The position numbers were made by a program, and so were the translations under genes. Positions 17,713 through 27,646 of a stretch of 64,000 nt of DNA are shown here, piece after piece. The notes beneath the pieces are model-generated. The model ran no database searches and was not told the origin of the DNA. It saw nothing but the letters and a program-made list of their open reading frames with translations. The DNA comes from Mongoliimonas terrestris (GTDB lineage Bacteria; Pseudomonadota; Alphaproteobacteria; Rhizobiales; Pleomorphomonadaceae), in the NCBI RefSeq assembly GCF_001927285.1, contig NZ_MSIG01000007.1, forward strand, positions 1 to 64,000. Direction: 5' to 3'. The first letter of the stretch is position 1. The number at the start of each line of letters is the position of its first letter.

Positions 17713-18780
17713 GTGGCCGAGAGCCAGGATCGGGACAGCAAGACCGAGGAGCCGACCGAGAAGCGCATCGCCGACGCGGTGGAGAAGGGCGACGTGCCGG
17801 TTTCCAAGGAGGCGGCGGTGCTCGCCACCCTGGCCGGCACCACCCTCTACCTCAGCCTGGTGCTGCCGGGCCTTGCCCCCGCCCTGGCCGAGGCGCTGAC
17901 GGACGCCTTCTCGGCGGCGGCCCTGCGGCCGCTCGGCAACGGGGCGGACACGGTGGCGGCCCTCAAGGCCATCCTCGTCCCGGTCGCCGTCGCGATCGGG
18001 CCGCTGTTCGCCATCCTGGCGGTCGCCGGCATCGCGGCGAGCGTCGCCCAGAACCCGCCGCGCATCGTCGGCGAGCGGGTGCGTCCCAAGCGCGACCGCG
18101 TGTCGCCCGTCGCCGGCTGGCGCCGCCTGTTCGGCCGCCACGGGCTGATGGAGTTCGGCATCACCCTCCTCAAGGTCGTCACCGTGGCCTCCGTCACGGC
18201 GGCGCAGCTTGCCACCGATCACGACAGGATCGTCAGGACCATGCGGACCGACCCCGGTGAGCTGCCCGAATTGATCCTCGTCATCTCCGTCCGCCTGCTC
18301 GGCGTGGTGACGGCGGTCACCGTGGTCATCATGGCGATCGACCTCATCCGCTCGCGCATGGCGTGGCGGTCGAACCTGATGATGAGCCGCCAGGATCTCA
18401 AGGACGAGTTCAAGCAGGCCGAGGGCGACCCGATCCTGAAGGCGCGGCAGCGATCGCTCGCCCGCGACCGGTCGCGCCGGCGCATGATGGATCAGGTGCC
18501 GCGCGCCACCGTGGTGATCACCAACCCCACCCACTACGCGGTGGCCCTCCGCTACCTGCAGGAGGAGGGCGGCGCACCCCTGGTGCTTGCCAAGGGCCAG
18601 GACCTGATCGCCCTGAAGATCCGCTCCATCGCCGAGGCGAACGGGATCCCGATCGTGGAGAACGTCGCGCTCGCCCGGTCGCTCCACAAGGGCACCGAGA
18701 TCGACCAGATGATCCCGCCCGCCTTCTACCGGGCCGTGGCGGAGGTCATCTACCACGTGCACTGCCGGAACGGCGCGTGA
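17713..18780 (+). CDS. flhB: Flagellar export switch protein FlhB
   Basis: Inner-membrane export component that switches substrate specificity. The 355 residues begin with the FlhB signature (KTEEPTEKRIADAVEKGDVPVSKE), have four membrane spans (about 30-210), and a cytoplasmic domain with the autocleavage motif NPTH at residues 271-274. The GTG at 17713 is the start that places KTEEPTEKR at the usual distance. Cleavage between Asn and Pro is established for the family. Confidence 0.97.
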   Translation: MAESQDRDSKTEEPTEKRIADAVEKGDVPVSKEAAVLATLAGTTLYLSLVLPGLAPALAEALTDAFSAAALRPLGNGADTVAALKAILVPVAVAIGPLFAILAVAGIAASVAQNPPRIVGERVRPKRDRVSPVAGWRRLFGRHGLMEFGITLLKVVTVASVTAAQLATDHDRIVRTMRTDPGELPELILVISVRLLGVVTAVTVVIMAIDLIRSRMAWRSNLMMSRQDLKDEFKQAEGDPILKARQRSLARDRSRRRMMDQVPRATVVITNPTHYAVALRYLQEEGGAPLVLAKGQDLIALKIRSIAEANGIPIVENVALARSLHKGTEIDQMIPPAFYRAVAEVIYHVHCRNGA

Positions 18781-18808
18781 CCCGGCCCACCCAAGAGACT
18801 GCCGCAGC

Positions 18809-19270
18809 ATGCCAACCGACGTCCGACCCGATCCCCCGCCGCACCCCGGCGCCGTTCCGCTCTCCCTGTTCGAACGCCACCTGGCCGAACACATGGTCGG
18901 TGTTCTCGCCGAGCTTCGCCGGGTCGACGCCGACGCCCTCGCCGAACTGGTGCTCGCCCAGTCCCATTCCAACATCGAGGATCTGATCGTCTCGTCGGCG
19001 GAGCTCTTCTTCCGCGCGCGTGCCGTCGCCTATGCGTGGTCCTGCGCGCTGGAGATCGCCTGGGGCCGGACGCCGGTGATGCACTTCGACCTGGAGTTCC
19101 AGCGCGACGGCGTCTTCCTGGCCTTCCGGGCGAGCCTCGGCACGTTCGACGCCGGCGTCTCCGTCCGGGCGCTGATGTTCGACACCGAGCACGCCGTCGG
19201 CGGCCCCGCCCAGGTGGACCGCTTCGTCCGCGCCCTGAAGGCCGCCCGGCGGCCGACGCCGGTCGCCTGA
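18809..19270 (+). CDS. Unrecognised flagellar-cluster protein, paralogue A
   Basis: A 153-residue soluble protein with no family I recognise. It has a Pro-rich N-terminus (1-18), a predicted helical part (about 20-50) and then HSNIEDLIVSSAELFF (53-68). No signal peptide, membrane segment or cofactor motif is visible. It follows flhB after 28 bases in the same direction and ends before the hook operon. It aligns without gaps over about 35 residues with the protein at 29888-30343 (HSNIEDL against HGNIADL, about 45% identity by eye). The two are therefore paralogues flanking the same flagellar gene block. A role in motility is inferred only from position. Confidence 0.8.
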   Translation: MPTDVRPDPPPHPGAVPLSLFERHLAEHMVGVLAELRRVDADALAELVLAQSHSNIEDLIVSSAELFFRARAVAYAWSCALEIAWGRTPVMHFDLEFQRDGVFLAFRASLGTFDAGVSVRALMFDTEHAVGGPAQVDRFVRALKAARRPTPVA

Positions 19271-19473
19271 TCGGCCCCTCGTTCCACCCCCCATCGCCCC
19301 TATCCCGCATCCCGCCCGACGCGCCGGCCCTGCGCCGCCGCTTTGGCGTGTCCGTTCGCCGCCCGCCGCCGCGGCCGGTGATCTGGTCCGGCCCGGCCCT
19401 CGGCACGGCCGGGGAAAAGCCTCGCACAAGCTCGCTGGGGCGTGATGGGCCCAGCAGCAGATCGGAGCAGTCC

Positions 19474-20709
19474 ATGAGCCTCAACAGCGTCCTCCGCACC
19501 GGCGTGTCCGGCATGAATGCCCAGGCCAACAAGCTCGGCACCGTCGCCGACAACATCGCCAACACCAGCACCACCGGCTACAAGCGCTCGTCGGTGGAGT
19601 TCTCCTCCCTAGTGCTCGGCTCCGCCGGCGGCGACTACGACAGCGGCGCGGTCCAGACCAGCGTCATCCGGGCGGTGGACACCGCCGGATCCATGCGCTT
19701 CACCAAGTCCACCACCGACCTTGCCATCGACGGCGCCGGCTTCTTCATCGTCGCCGACGACGCCGGCACCGCCTATCTGACCCGCGCCGGCTCCTTCGTG
19801 CCGAACGCCAGCGGCGAGCTCGTCAACGCCGCCGGCTACAAGCTGCTCGGCGCGCCGCCGAACGGCGCGACCGCGGCCAACAGCGCGGCGGGCCTCGTCC
19901 CGGTGGCGGTCACCGAGGTGAATCTCTCCGCCGTGCCGACCACCACCGCCACCCTGTCGGCGAACCTTGCCTCCGCCGCCGCCATCGAGGCGGTCCCGGC
20001 CGGGTCGAACCTGGCCACCTCCACCTTCTCGTCGAAGACTTCGCTGGCCGTCTACGACCTTCTCGGCGCGCCGAAGACCCTCGACGTCTTCTACACCAAG
20101 ACGGCGGCCAGCACCTGGGAGGTGGCCGTCTTCGACGCCGCCGACCGGCCGGCGACCGGCACCTTCCCCTATGCGTCGCCGGCGCTCCAGACCGGCACCC
20201 TCACGTTCGACGCCAACGGCGCCCTCACGGCGGGCGGCACGCTTTCCGTACCGGTGCCGGACGGCAACACCGCCACCCTGGACCTCACCTCCACCACCCA
20301 GCTCGCCGCCGCGTTCGAGGTCCGCCGGGCCGTCGCCGACGGCAGCGCGCCGGCCAAGCTCCGCGAGACCAAGATCGCCCCCGACGGCACTCTCACCGCC
20401 ATCTATGACAGCGGCGCCGTGCGGGAGCTGTTCCAGATCGCCCTCGCCAAGGTGGCGGCGCCCAGCAAGCTCACCGCCCTCAGCGGCAACGTCTACGCGC
20501 TCAACCAGGAGAGCGGCGCTCTCCAGGTGGGTACGGCCGGAACGTCCGGCCTCGGCACCATCGCGTCCGGCGCCCTGGAGCAGTCCAACGTGGACCTTGC
20601 CAGCGAGCTCACCGAGATGATCGAGGCCCAGCGCAGCTACACGGCCAACTCCAAGGTGTTCCAGACCGGCGCCGAGATCCTCACCGAACTCGTCAACCTG
20701 AAGCGCTGA
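19474..20709 (+). CDS. flgE: Flagellar hook protein FlgE
   Basis: Hook subunit of 411 residues, the usual rhizobial size. The N-terminus is MSLNSVLRTGVSGMNAQANK, then the rod/hook motif VADNIANTSTTGYKRSSVEF. The middle carries the hook beta-domains (ATSTFSSKTSLAVYDLLGAPKTLDVFYTK shortened here to its ends), and the C-terminus has EQSNVDLASELTEMIEAQ. The frame is open for 146 codons upstream, but the ATG at 19474 with AGATCGGAG before it matches the family start. 203 bases separate it from the previous gene, so a promoter may lie there. Confidence 0.96.
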   Translation: MSLNSVLRTGVSGMNAQANKLGTVADNIANTSTTGYKRSSVEFSSLVLGSAGGDYDSGAVQTSVIRAVDTAGSMRFTKSTTDLAIDGAGFFIVADDAGTAYLTRAGSFVPNASGELVNAAGYKLLGAPPNGATAANSAAGLVPVAVTEVNLSAVPTTTATLSANLASAAAIEAVPAGSNLATSTFSSKTSLAVYDLLGAPKTLDVFYTKTAASTWEVAVFDAADRPATGTFPYASPALQTGTLTFDANGALTAGGTLSVPVPDGNTATLDLTSTTQLAAAFEVRRAVADGSAPAKLRETKIAPDGTLTAIYDSGAVRELFQIALAKVAAPSKLTALSGNVYALNQESGALQVGTAGTSGLGTIASGALEQSNVDLASELTEMIEAQRSYTANSKVFQTGAEILTELVNLKR

Positions 20710-20725
20710 GCGATCGGATCCGACG

Positions 20726-22195
20726 ATGAGCCTCTCCAGCGCCTTCAAGGTCGCCACGTCCGCCCTCCTCGCCCGGCAGACGGAAGTCTCGGTCAACGCG
20801 CGCAACATCGCCGGCGCCAACCAGCCCGGCTTCTCGCGCAAGACCGTCCTTCTCTCCAACCCGATGTCTGGCCGCGAGACCAGCGGGGTGCGGGTGGACG
20901 GCATCGTGAGAGCGCAGGACGCGGCGCTCTTCAACGATCTCACGATCGCCACCGCGGCCGACGCCGCCGCCAAGGCCGTCGACGAGAGCATGACCGTCCT
21001 CAAGCAGACCGTCGGCGAGGCGGAGGACCGCATCTCGCCCGCCGCCCGGCTCGCCGACCTCACCGCCGCCCTGCAGCTCCAGGCCGCCCGCCCGTCCGAC
21101 ACGGCGAGCGCCCGCGACACGCTGGAGAAGGCGCGCGCCCTCGTCCGCACCATCAACCAGGCATCCACCACGGTCGACCGTCTGCGCGCCGACACCGACG
21201 CGGCGCTCGGGGCCTCGGTCGACCGGGTCAACAGCCTCCTCGCCGACTTTGGCCGGCGCAACACCGAGGTGGTGCAGGGCACCCTCGTCGGCGCCGACAC
21301 CACGGACGCGGAGGACGCCCGCGACGCGGTGCTCCTGTCGCTCTCCGAGGAGATCGGCGTCCGGGTGCTGCGGCGGGAGAACAACGACCTCGTCCTGTTC
21401 GCCGACAGCGGCGCCATGCTGTTCGAGACCTACCCGCGCACCGTCACCATGACGCGGACCGCCACCTACGTGCCCGGCATGGCCGGCGCGGCGGTCACCG
21501 TGGACGGGGTCGCGGTCACGGGCGACGGGGCGAAGACGCTTCTGTCCGGCGGCCGCATCGCCGGGCTCGCGGCGATCCGCGACCAGGTGGCGCCCGCCTT
21601 CCAGGCGCACCTCGACGAGATCGCCCGCGGCCTCGTCGACACCTTCCGCGAGACCGCCACGGCCCTGCCGGATCAGGCCGGCCTCTTCACCTGGTCGGGC
21701 GGTCCCGGCGTGCCCGCCGCCGGCGTCCGCCAGGTCGGGCTTGCCGGCGACCTCCGGCTCAACCCGGCGGCCGATCCCGCCGCCGGCGGTTCGGTCGAGA
21801 TGATCCGCGACGGCGGCATGGCGGGCGCCGCCTATGTGCTCAACACGGCCGCCGAGGCCGGCTACACCGACCGGCTCCACCATCTGGTGGACGAGATCGG
21901 CACGAGCCGTGCCTTCGATCCGGCGGCCGTGGAGGTGGCGAGCAGTTCGGTCAAGGGGCTCACCGCCGCCACCGTGTCGTGGCTGGAGGCCCGCCGCAAG
22001 GTGGGCGCCGCGGCCGCCGAGCAGGGCGCCGTGGTTCTTTCCCGCACCACCCAGGCGCTCTCCAACCGCACCGGGGTGAACCTCGACGAGGAACTCCAGC
22101 GCATGCTGGAGATCGAGCACGCCTACGGGGCGTCCGCCAAGCTGCTCGGCGCCGTCGACCGCCTCTTTGACGATCTCCTGGCAACCGTACGGTGA
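20726..22195 (+). CDS. flgK: Hook-filament junction protein FlgK (HAP1)
   Basis: Junction protein between hook and filament, 489 residues. N-terminal rod/hook motif (VNARNIAGANQPGFSRKTV) and the C-terminal family helix (RTGVNLDEELQRMLEIEHAYGASAKLL) are both present. It sits between flgE and flgL in the standard order. Confidence 0.96.
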   Translation: MSLSSAFKVATSALLARQTEVSVNARNIAGANQPGFSRKTVLLSNPMSGRETSGVRVDGIVRAQDAALFNDLTIATAADAAAKAVDESMTVLKQTVGEAEDRISPAARLADLTAALQLQAARPSDTASARDTLEKARALVRTINQASTTVDRLRADTDAALGASVDRVNSLLADFGRRNTEVVQGTLVGADTTDAEDARDAVLLSLSEEIGVRVLRRENNDLVLFADSGAMLFETYPRTVTMTRTATYVPGMAGAAVTVDGVAVTGDGAKTLLSGGRIAGLAAIRDQVAPAFQAHLDEIARGLVDTFRETATALPDQAGLFTWSGGPGVPAAGVRQVGLAGDLRLNPAADPAAGGSVEMIRDGGMAGAAYVLNTAAEAGYTDRLHHLVDEIGTSRAFDPAAVEVASSSVKGLTAATVSWLEARRKVGAAAAEQGAVVLSRTTQALSNRTGVNLDEELQRMLEIEHAYGASAKLLGAVDRLFDDLLATVR

Positions 22196-22198
22196 TCC

Positions 22199-23251
22199 AT
22201 GGCCACTCCGTCCATTTCCAACCGCTCCATGTCCGAGGCGATGCGCCTCTCCATCGCCCAGCAGACCCGCTCGCTCAACGAGCTGAAGTCCGAGATGACG
22301 ACCGGCCGGGTGTTCGACCCCGGCCTGTCGCTCGGCCATCAGGCCGGCGAATCCGTGTCCCTGCGTCACGCCACGTCCATGCTCGAGGGGCAGCAGACCA
22401 CCACCCGGCTCGCCACCTCGCGCATCGCCCTCGCGCAGGTCGGCCTGAAGACGGTGCTTGACGGCGCCCGCGAGTTCCAGTCGGCGCTGCTCGCCCTTCG
22501 GGGTGGCGGCGGCGGCCGGGCGGAGCTTGCCGGCGAGGCGAAGATCCGCCTGGACGACCTGGTCGCGCGCCTCAACCAGACGTTCGACGGCGACTATCTC
22601 TTCGCCGGCATCGACACCGGCACGGCCCCCATGGCCGCCTACCACGGCACGCCGGTGCCGGCGCCCCAGCAGGCGGTGCTCAACGCCTTCGGCACCGCCT
22701 TCCCGGGCGGGCCCGGCGGCGCCGCGGCCCAGGCGGCGGACGGGGCCACGATGACGGCCTTCATCGACGGGGCCTACACGAGCCTCTTCGACGACGCCGG
22801 CTGGAAGGCGAACTGGTCGTCCGCCTCCGACACGGCGCCGATCGTCCGGGTCACCCAGGATCTTTCCGTCGCGACGTCGGTCTCGGCCAACAGCCAGGCT
22901 GTGCGCGACCTCGTCGCCGCCTACGCCATGGTGGCGACGTTCGACCTCGGCTTCCTGTCGGAGACCGCCAGCGGCGCCGTCCTCGACGGGGCGATCGCGC
23001 GGCTCGGCGCCGGCATCGCCGGCGTCACCGCCCACGTGGCCGATCTCGGCCGGTCCGAGGCGATGGCCAAGGCCGCCGGCAAGGAGACCGACCTCAGGCT
23101 CGCCATCACCGAGCAGCGCATCGCCGACCTGGAAGGGGTGGACGAGTTCGAGACGGCCGCCCGCCTCAACACCGTCCAGACCCAGCTGGAAGCCGCCTAC
23201 CAGATCACCGCCCGGCTCCGCTCGCTCAGCCTCCTGGCCTTCCTGCGCTGA
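22199..23251 (+). CDS. flgL: Hook-filament junction protein FlgL (HAP3)
   Basis: Second junction protein, 350 residues, with flagellin-like termini: MATPSISNRSMSEAMRLSIA and a C-terminal coiled coil ending AAYQITARLRSLSLLAFLR. It begins 3 bases after flgK. The middle resembles other rhizobial FlgL (LNQTFDGDYLFAGIDTGT). Confidence 0.95.
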   Translation: MATPSISNRSMSEAMRLSIAQQTRSLNELKSEMTTGRVFDPGLSLGHQAGESVSLRHATSMLEGQQTTTRLATSRIALAQVGLKTVLDGAREFQSALLALRGGGGGRAELAGEAKIRLDDLVARLNQTFDGDYLFAGIDTGTAPMAAYHGTPVPAPQQAVLNAFGTAFPGGPGGAAAQAADGATMTAFIDGAYTSLFDDAGWKANWSSASDTAPIVRVTQDLSVATSVSANSQAVRDLVAAYAMVATFDLGFLSETASGAVLDGAIARLGAGIAGVTAHVADLGRSEAMAKAAGKETDLRLAITEQRIADLEGVDEFETAARLNTVQTQLEAAYQITARLRSLSLLAFLR

Positions 23252-23292
23252 TCGCGGATGTCGTCGCGATGCCCATGGACTGGATCGAACCC

Positions 23293-23640
23293 ATGTACAG
23301 AATAAACTACGCCGAAACCGTGCAGGACACGTCCGCCGAAGGGCGCGAGGCCGAGCGCCGCGCCTTCGAGGCGGTGATCGAGGGCCTTCGCACCGCGCGC
23401 GAGATCGGCCCGAACTCGGTCGAGGCCGTGAAGGCGATCTACCAGCTCCGCCGGCTCTGGGCCATCCTCATCGAGGATCTGGCCAATCCGGAGAACGGCT
23501 TCCAGCCGGCGCTGCGCGCCGACCTCATCTCCATCGGCCTCTTCATCCTCAACCACGCCGAGAAGATCCGCCACGGGGAATCGTCGGACTTCGACGTGCT
23601 CATCGAACTCAACCAGATCATCGCGGCGGGGCTTGAATGA
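23293..23640 (+). CDS. flaF: Flagellin synthesis regulator FlaF
   Basis: Alphaproteobacterial protein known to be needed for flagellin synthesis and to act with FlbT. The product is 115 residues from the ATG at 23293 (MYRINYAETVQDTS), the typical FlaF start. An ATG at 23269 would add eight residues but is less like the family. Conserved part: LRTAREIGPNSVEAVKAIYQLRRLWAILIEDLA (two segments). Its stop overlaps the flbT start as ATGA. Confidence 0.92.
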   Translation: MYRINYAETVQDTSAEGREAERRAFEAVIEGLRTAREIGPNSVEAVKAIYQLRRLWAILIEDLANPENGFQPALRADLISIGLFILNHAEKIRHGESSDFDVLIELNQIIAAGLE

Positions 23641-24116
23641 AGAAACCCATGCAACTGGTCATCCGGGCCGGCGAGCGCCTGTTCGTCAACGGCGCCGTGA
23701 TCCGCTTCCAGCAGAAGACCTCGATCGAGCTCCTCAACGACGCGATCTTCCTTCTGGAACAGCACGTGCTCCATGCCGAGGACACCACGACGCCGCTCCG
23801 CCAGCTCTATTTCGCCGTCCAGGCGATGCTGATCGACCCGGCCAACCGGACCGCTGCCGACGGCCTTTTCGCCTCGCTCTACGGCTCACTGCTCGCCGCC
23901 GTGCGCTCCACCGAAATCCGCGCCGGCCTCCTCGATGTGGGCACCCACGTCTCCGACGGCCGCCTCATCGATGCCCTGAAGGCGATCCGCGCCCTCTACC
24001 CGCTGGAGGCGGCCGTGCTCGCCGGCGAGCCCCTTCCGACCCCGATCAGCAAGGATGAGACCGATGATCGTCACAAGCGCCACCTCCGCCCCGGCCGCCT
24101 CGCCGTCGGCCGTTAA
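23637..24116 (+). CDS. flbT: Flagellin mRNA regulator FlbT
   Basis: Post-transcriptional regulator. In Caulobacter FlbT binds the 5' leader of flagellin mRNA; in Brucella it activates flagellin. The 159-residue protein has the family core (LVIRAGERLFVNGAVIRFQQK, ELLNDAIFLLEQHVL, LYFAVQAMLIDP). The last 20 residues overlap flgD in another frame. Its likely targets here are the leaders of the three similar flagellins at 0.7-3.1 kb; that link is inference. Confidence 0.94.
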   Translation: MKKPMQLVIRAGERLFVNGAVIRFQQKTSIELLNDAIFLLEQHVLHAEDTTTPLRQLYFAVQAMLIDPANRTAADGLFASLYGSLLAAVRSTEIRAGLLDVGTHVSDGRLIDALKAIRALYPLEAAVLAGEPLPTPISKDETDDRHKRHLRPGRLAVGR

Positions 24117-24453
24117 GCCGAGCGCCGACCTCGACTACGACGCCTTCCTGCGCCTTCTCGTCACCCAGATGAAGAACCAGGACCCGATCAATCCCATGGA
24201 CTCCAGCCAGTACATGGCCCAGTTCGCCCAGTTCAGCCAGGTGGAGCAGTCGATCAAGACCAACGCCAAGCTGGACAGCATCTACGCCAGCCTGTCGCTG
24301 GCCAACGTCGACGGGCTGATCGGCCGCACCGTCACACTGCCCGACGGCACCGGTGGCACGGTCGCGTCCGTGAAGATCACCGCCGAGGGGCCGGAGGCGG
24401 TGCTGACCTCCGGCGCGGTGGTGACGCTCGGCGAGGGCGTCGTGCTCTCATGA
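24064..24453 (+). CDS. flgD: Hook capping protein FlgD
   Basis: Scaffold for hook polymerisation. The product is 129 residues from the ATG at 24064, with AAGGATGAG as ribosome site; it overlaps the end of flbT by 53 bases. The N-terminal FlgD motif is clear ([20 protein letters not shown], then [19 protein letters not shown]). It is short, as in rhizobia, lacking the large C-terminal tudor/Ig part of enterobacterial FlgD. Confidence 0.95.
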   Translation: MIVTSATSAPAASPSAVKPSADLDYDAFLRLLVTQMKNQDPINPMDSSQYMAQFAQFSQVEQSIKTNAKLDSIYASLSLANVDGLIGRTVTLPDGTGGTVASVKITAEGPEAVLTSGAVVTLGEGVVLS

Positions 24454-24716
24454 CCGAGGGCGACGCGCTCGACCTGATGGGCGAGGCGATCTGGATGGTC
24501 GCCATCGGCACCGGCCCGGCGGTCGGCGCCGCCATGCTCCTCGGCATCCTCATCGCGCTCCTCCAGGCGCTCACCCAGATCCAGGAGATCACGCTGACCT
24601 TCGTGCCGAAGATCATCGTGGTCCTCCTGGTCGCGGCCTTCACCGGCCCCTACGTCGGCGCCCAACTCGCCACCTTCACCGACGGTCTCATCAGCCGCAT
24701 CGAAAGCGGCTTCTGA
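24450..24716 (+). CDS. fliQ: Flagellar export gate protein FliQ
   Basis: Small export-gate membrane protein of 88 residues with two transmembrane helices and the family motif [15 protein letters not shown] followed by [13 protein letters not shown]. It overlaps flgD by ATGA (24450-24453). Confidence 0.97.
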   Translation: MTEGDALDLMGEAIWMVAIGTGPAVGAAMLLGILIALLQALTQIQEITLTFVPKIIVVLLVAAFTGPYVGAQLATFTDGLISRIESGF

Positions 24717-24748
24717 CGGCCGGCGGTTCCCCCGCTTCGGAGCAGATC

Positions 24749-26836
24749 ATGACGGATCTCGCCTCAGTGACGCCGGTCGCCCGGGCCGGCGGCAACCGGG
24801 ACATGGGCTTTGCCATCGGCATCGCCATCATCCTCGGCATCCTCTTCCTGCCGATCCCGTCCTTCATCACCGACGCGGGCCTCGCCATCTCGGTGGCGCT
24901 CTCGGTCGTCATCCTGATGGTGGCGCTCTGGATCCCGAAGCCGCTGCACTTCTCGTCCTTCCCGACCGTGCTCCTCATCGCCACCATGCTCCGGCTGGCG
25001 CTCAACATCGCCACCACCCGGCTCATCCTCAGCGAGGGACACGAGGGCACCCACGCGGCCGGCCACGTGATCGAGGGCTTCGCCAACCTGGTCATGAGCG
25101 GCGACTTCGTGATCGGCCTGATCATCTTCGCCATCCTGGTGACGGTGAACTTCATCGTCATCACCAAGGGCGCCACCCGCATCGCCGAGGTCGGCGCCCG
25201 CTTCACGCTCGACGCCATCCCGGGCAAGCAGATGGCCATCGACGCCGATCTCTCCGCCGGCACCATCGACGACCGGGAGGCCCAGCTCCGCCGCCGGGAG
25301 CTGGAGGAGGAGAGCTCCTTCTTCGGCGCCATGGACGGCGCGTCCAAGTTCGTGCGCGGCGATGCCATCGCGGGCCTCATCATCACGGCGATCAACATCT
25401 TCGGCGGCATCCTCATCGGCGTCACCCGCCACGACATGACGATCGGCGAGGCGGCGGACGTGTTCGTCCGCCTCTCCGTGGGCGACGGCCTCGTCACCCA
25501 GATCCCCGCCCTCATCGTGTCGCTCGCCGCCGGCCTCCTGGTCTCCAAGGGCGCCACCCAGGGCGCCGCCAACGCGGCGGTGATCGGCCAGCTCAGCGCC
25601 CATCCGCGCGCCCTCACCCTCGCCGGCGGGCTCCTGATGGTGATCGCCGTCGTCCCGGGCCTGCCCTTCCTGCCGTTCGCGCTCCTCGCCGGCGGTCTCC
25701 TTGCCGGCGGCTTCATCATCCCGCGCCGGGAGGCGGCCCGCGCGGCGGCCGTGGAGAGCGCCCGCCGGCAGGACGACGAGCGCGCCAAGCTCGCCGGCCG
25801 CGACAGCGTCAAGGACACGCTGAAGACCGCCGAGATCGAGCTCGTGCTCGGCAAGCAGCTCTCCGTCAGCATGCTGCCGAACCACTCCGACCTCGCCCAC
25901 CGGGTCAGCCGCATGCGGCGCAAGTTCGCCGAGCAGTACGGCTTCGTGGTGCCGGAGGTGAAGCTCTCCGACAACCTCTCGGTCGACCCCAAGAGCTACC
26001 AGATCAAGATCCACGGCACCGTGGTGTCGAGCCACACCCTGCGCATCGGCGACCTCCTGGTGCTGGCCGACGGCGACGCCCCGCCCGACGTGCCGGCGGA
26101 CGAGACCCGCGAGCCCGCCTACGGCATGCAGGCCTGGTGGGTCGCCGGCAACTACGCCGCCGAATTGAAGCGGCAGAGCGTCTCCGGCATCGACAACATG
26201 TCGGTCATCCTCACCCACCTCAGCGAGACCGTGCGCAACAACCTGCCGCAGCTCCTCTCCTACAAGGACATGCGCGCCCTCCTCGACCGGCTCGACCCGG
26301 AGTACAAGCGCCTCGTCGACGACATCTGCCCGTCCAACATCTCCTACTCGGGCCTGCAGGGCATCCTGAAGCGGCTCCTCTCCGAGCGCGTGTCGATCCG
26401 CAACCTCGGCCTCATCCTGGAGGCGATCGCCGAGATCGTGCCGCACGTGCGCCGGGCCGAGCAGATCGTGGAGCACGTGCGTCTGCGCATGAGCCAGCAG
26501 ATCTGCGGCGACATCGCCGAGGGCGGCGTCCTCAAGGTGCTGCGCCTCGGCAACCGCTGGGACCTTGTGTTCCACCAGTCGCTCCGGCGCGACGCCAGCG
26601 GCGACGTGGTGGAGTTCGACGTGGACCCGCAGCTCGTCGAGCAGTTCGCCGCCGCGGTGTCCGGCGCGGTGCGCGAGCGGCTCAACCTCGGCAAGCGGTT
26701 CGCCCTCCTGGTGGCGCCCGACGCGCGGCCCTACGTGCGCATGCTGGTGGAGCGCATGTTCCCCACGCTGCCGGTGCTCTCCCACGCGGAGATCGCCAAG
26801 GGCATCGAGGTCGAGACGCTCGGCCTCCTGTCGTGA
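24749..26836 (+). CDS. flhA: Flagellar export gate protein FlhA
   Basis: Large export-gate subunit of 695 residues, the standard length. The N-terminal half (about 20-320) has about eight membrane segments with the FHIPEP-type region ([43 protein letters not shown]-like [19 protein letters not shown]). The C-terminal cytoplasmic domain (about 350-690) docks chaperone-substrate complexes. It lies 32 bases after fliQ. Confidence 0.98.
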   Translation: MTDLASVTPVARAGGNRDMGFAIGIAIILGILFLPIPSFITDAGLAISVALSVVILMVALWIPKPLHFSSFPTVLLIATMLRLALNIATTRLILSEGHEGTHAAGHVIEGFANLVMSGDFVIGLIIFAILVTVNFIVITKGATRIAEVGARFTLDAIPGKQMAIDADLSAGTIDDREAQLRRRELEEESSFFGAMDGASKFVRGDAIAGLIITAINIFGGILIGVTRHDMTIGEAADVFVRLSVGDGLVTQIPALIVSLAAGLLVSKGATQGAANAAVIGQLSAHPRALTLAGGLLMVIAVVPGLPFLPFALLAGGLLAGGFIIPRREAARAAAVESARRQDDERAKLAGRDSVKDTLKTAEIELVLGKQLSVSMLPNHSDLAHRVSRMRRKFAEQYGFVVPEVKLSDNLSVDPKSYQIKIHGTVVSSHTLRIGDLLVLADGDAPPDVPADETREPAYGMQAWWVAGNYAAELKRQSVSGIDNMSVILTHLSETVRNNLPQLLSYKDMRALLDRLDPEYKRLVDDICPSNISYSGLQGILKRLLSERVSIRNLGLILEAIAEIVPHVRRAEQIVEHVRLRMSQQICGDIAEGGVLKVLRLGNRWDLVFHQSLRRDASGDVVEFDVDPQLVEQFAAAVSGAVRERLNLGKRFALLVAPDARPYVRMLVERMFPTLPVLSHAEIAKGIEVETLGLLS

Positions 26837-26842
26837 TCCGCC

Positions 26843-27598
26843 ATGGTCGCCGAAGCGCCGCTCCTCGTCCTGACGGTGCTGCTGGTGTTCTGCCGGATCG
26901 GCACCTGCCTGATGGTGCTGCCCGGGTTCGGCAGCGCCCGCGTGCCCGCCCGGGTGCGGCTCTTCCTGGCGCTCGCCGCCACCCTGGCGCTCACCCCCGG
27001 CCTGTCGCCGACGCTGCGCCCGGTGATTCTCTCGGCCGGCGAGGCGGGCATGCTCGACCTCATCCTGGTGGAGATCGGCATCGGGCTTCTCATCGGCACC
27101 GTCGGCCGCCTGCTTCTCGGCGCCCTGCAGATGATGATGACGGTCGCCAACTCCATGATCGGCATCGCCACCATGCCCGGAATGCCGGTGGAGGACGAGG
27201 AGGCGGTGCCGCCGCTCGTGAGCCTCGCGGCCCTCTTCGCCACGCTCCTCCTCTTTGTCCTCGACCTCCACCTGGAGATCCTCAAGGGCCTGTGGGCGAG
27301 CTATGCGGCGGTGCCGGTCGGCGGCGGGTTCGCGGGCGACCGGGCGCTCGACTGGCTGGGCCTCCGGCTCGGCGAGGCGTCGGTCGCAGCCCTCCAGGTC
27401 ACCAGCCCGTTTCTCGTCTACGGCATCCTGGTCAACCTCGGCACCGGCCTCATCAACAAGATCATGCCGGCATTGCCGGTCTTCTTCATCGTCCAGCCGC
27501 TGGTGATGATCGGCGGCATCCTGATGATGGCCTCCACCTTGGCCGTCGCCATCCTGCTCTACATGGACGTGTTCGGCGTCTGGCTGCAGTTCGGCTGA
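26843..27598 (+). CDS. fliR: Flagellar export gate protein FliR
   Basis: Third channel subunit with FliP and FliQ, 251 residues, about six membrane segments. Family features: the N-terminal FCRIGTCLMVLPGFG, the long hydrophobic run, and VNLGTGLINKIMPALPVFFI near residue 200. It starts 6 bases after flhA. Confidence 0.96.
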   Translation: MVAEAPLLVLTVLLVFCRIGTCLMVLPGFGSARVPARVRLFLALAATLALTPGLSPTLRPVILSAGEAGMLDLILVEIGIGLLIGTVGRLLLGALQMMMTVANSMIGIATMPGMPVEDEEAVPPLVSLAALFATLLLFVLDLHLEILKGLWASYAAVPVGGGFAGDRALDWLGLRLGEASVAALQVTSPFLVYGILVNLGTGLINKIMPALPVFFIVQPLVMIGGILMMASTLAVAILLYMDVFGVWLQFG

Positions 27599-27646
27599 GC
27601 CGCTCCACCACCGTCCCGTCCCCGCGCCGAGCCCACCGGAGGCCCC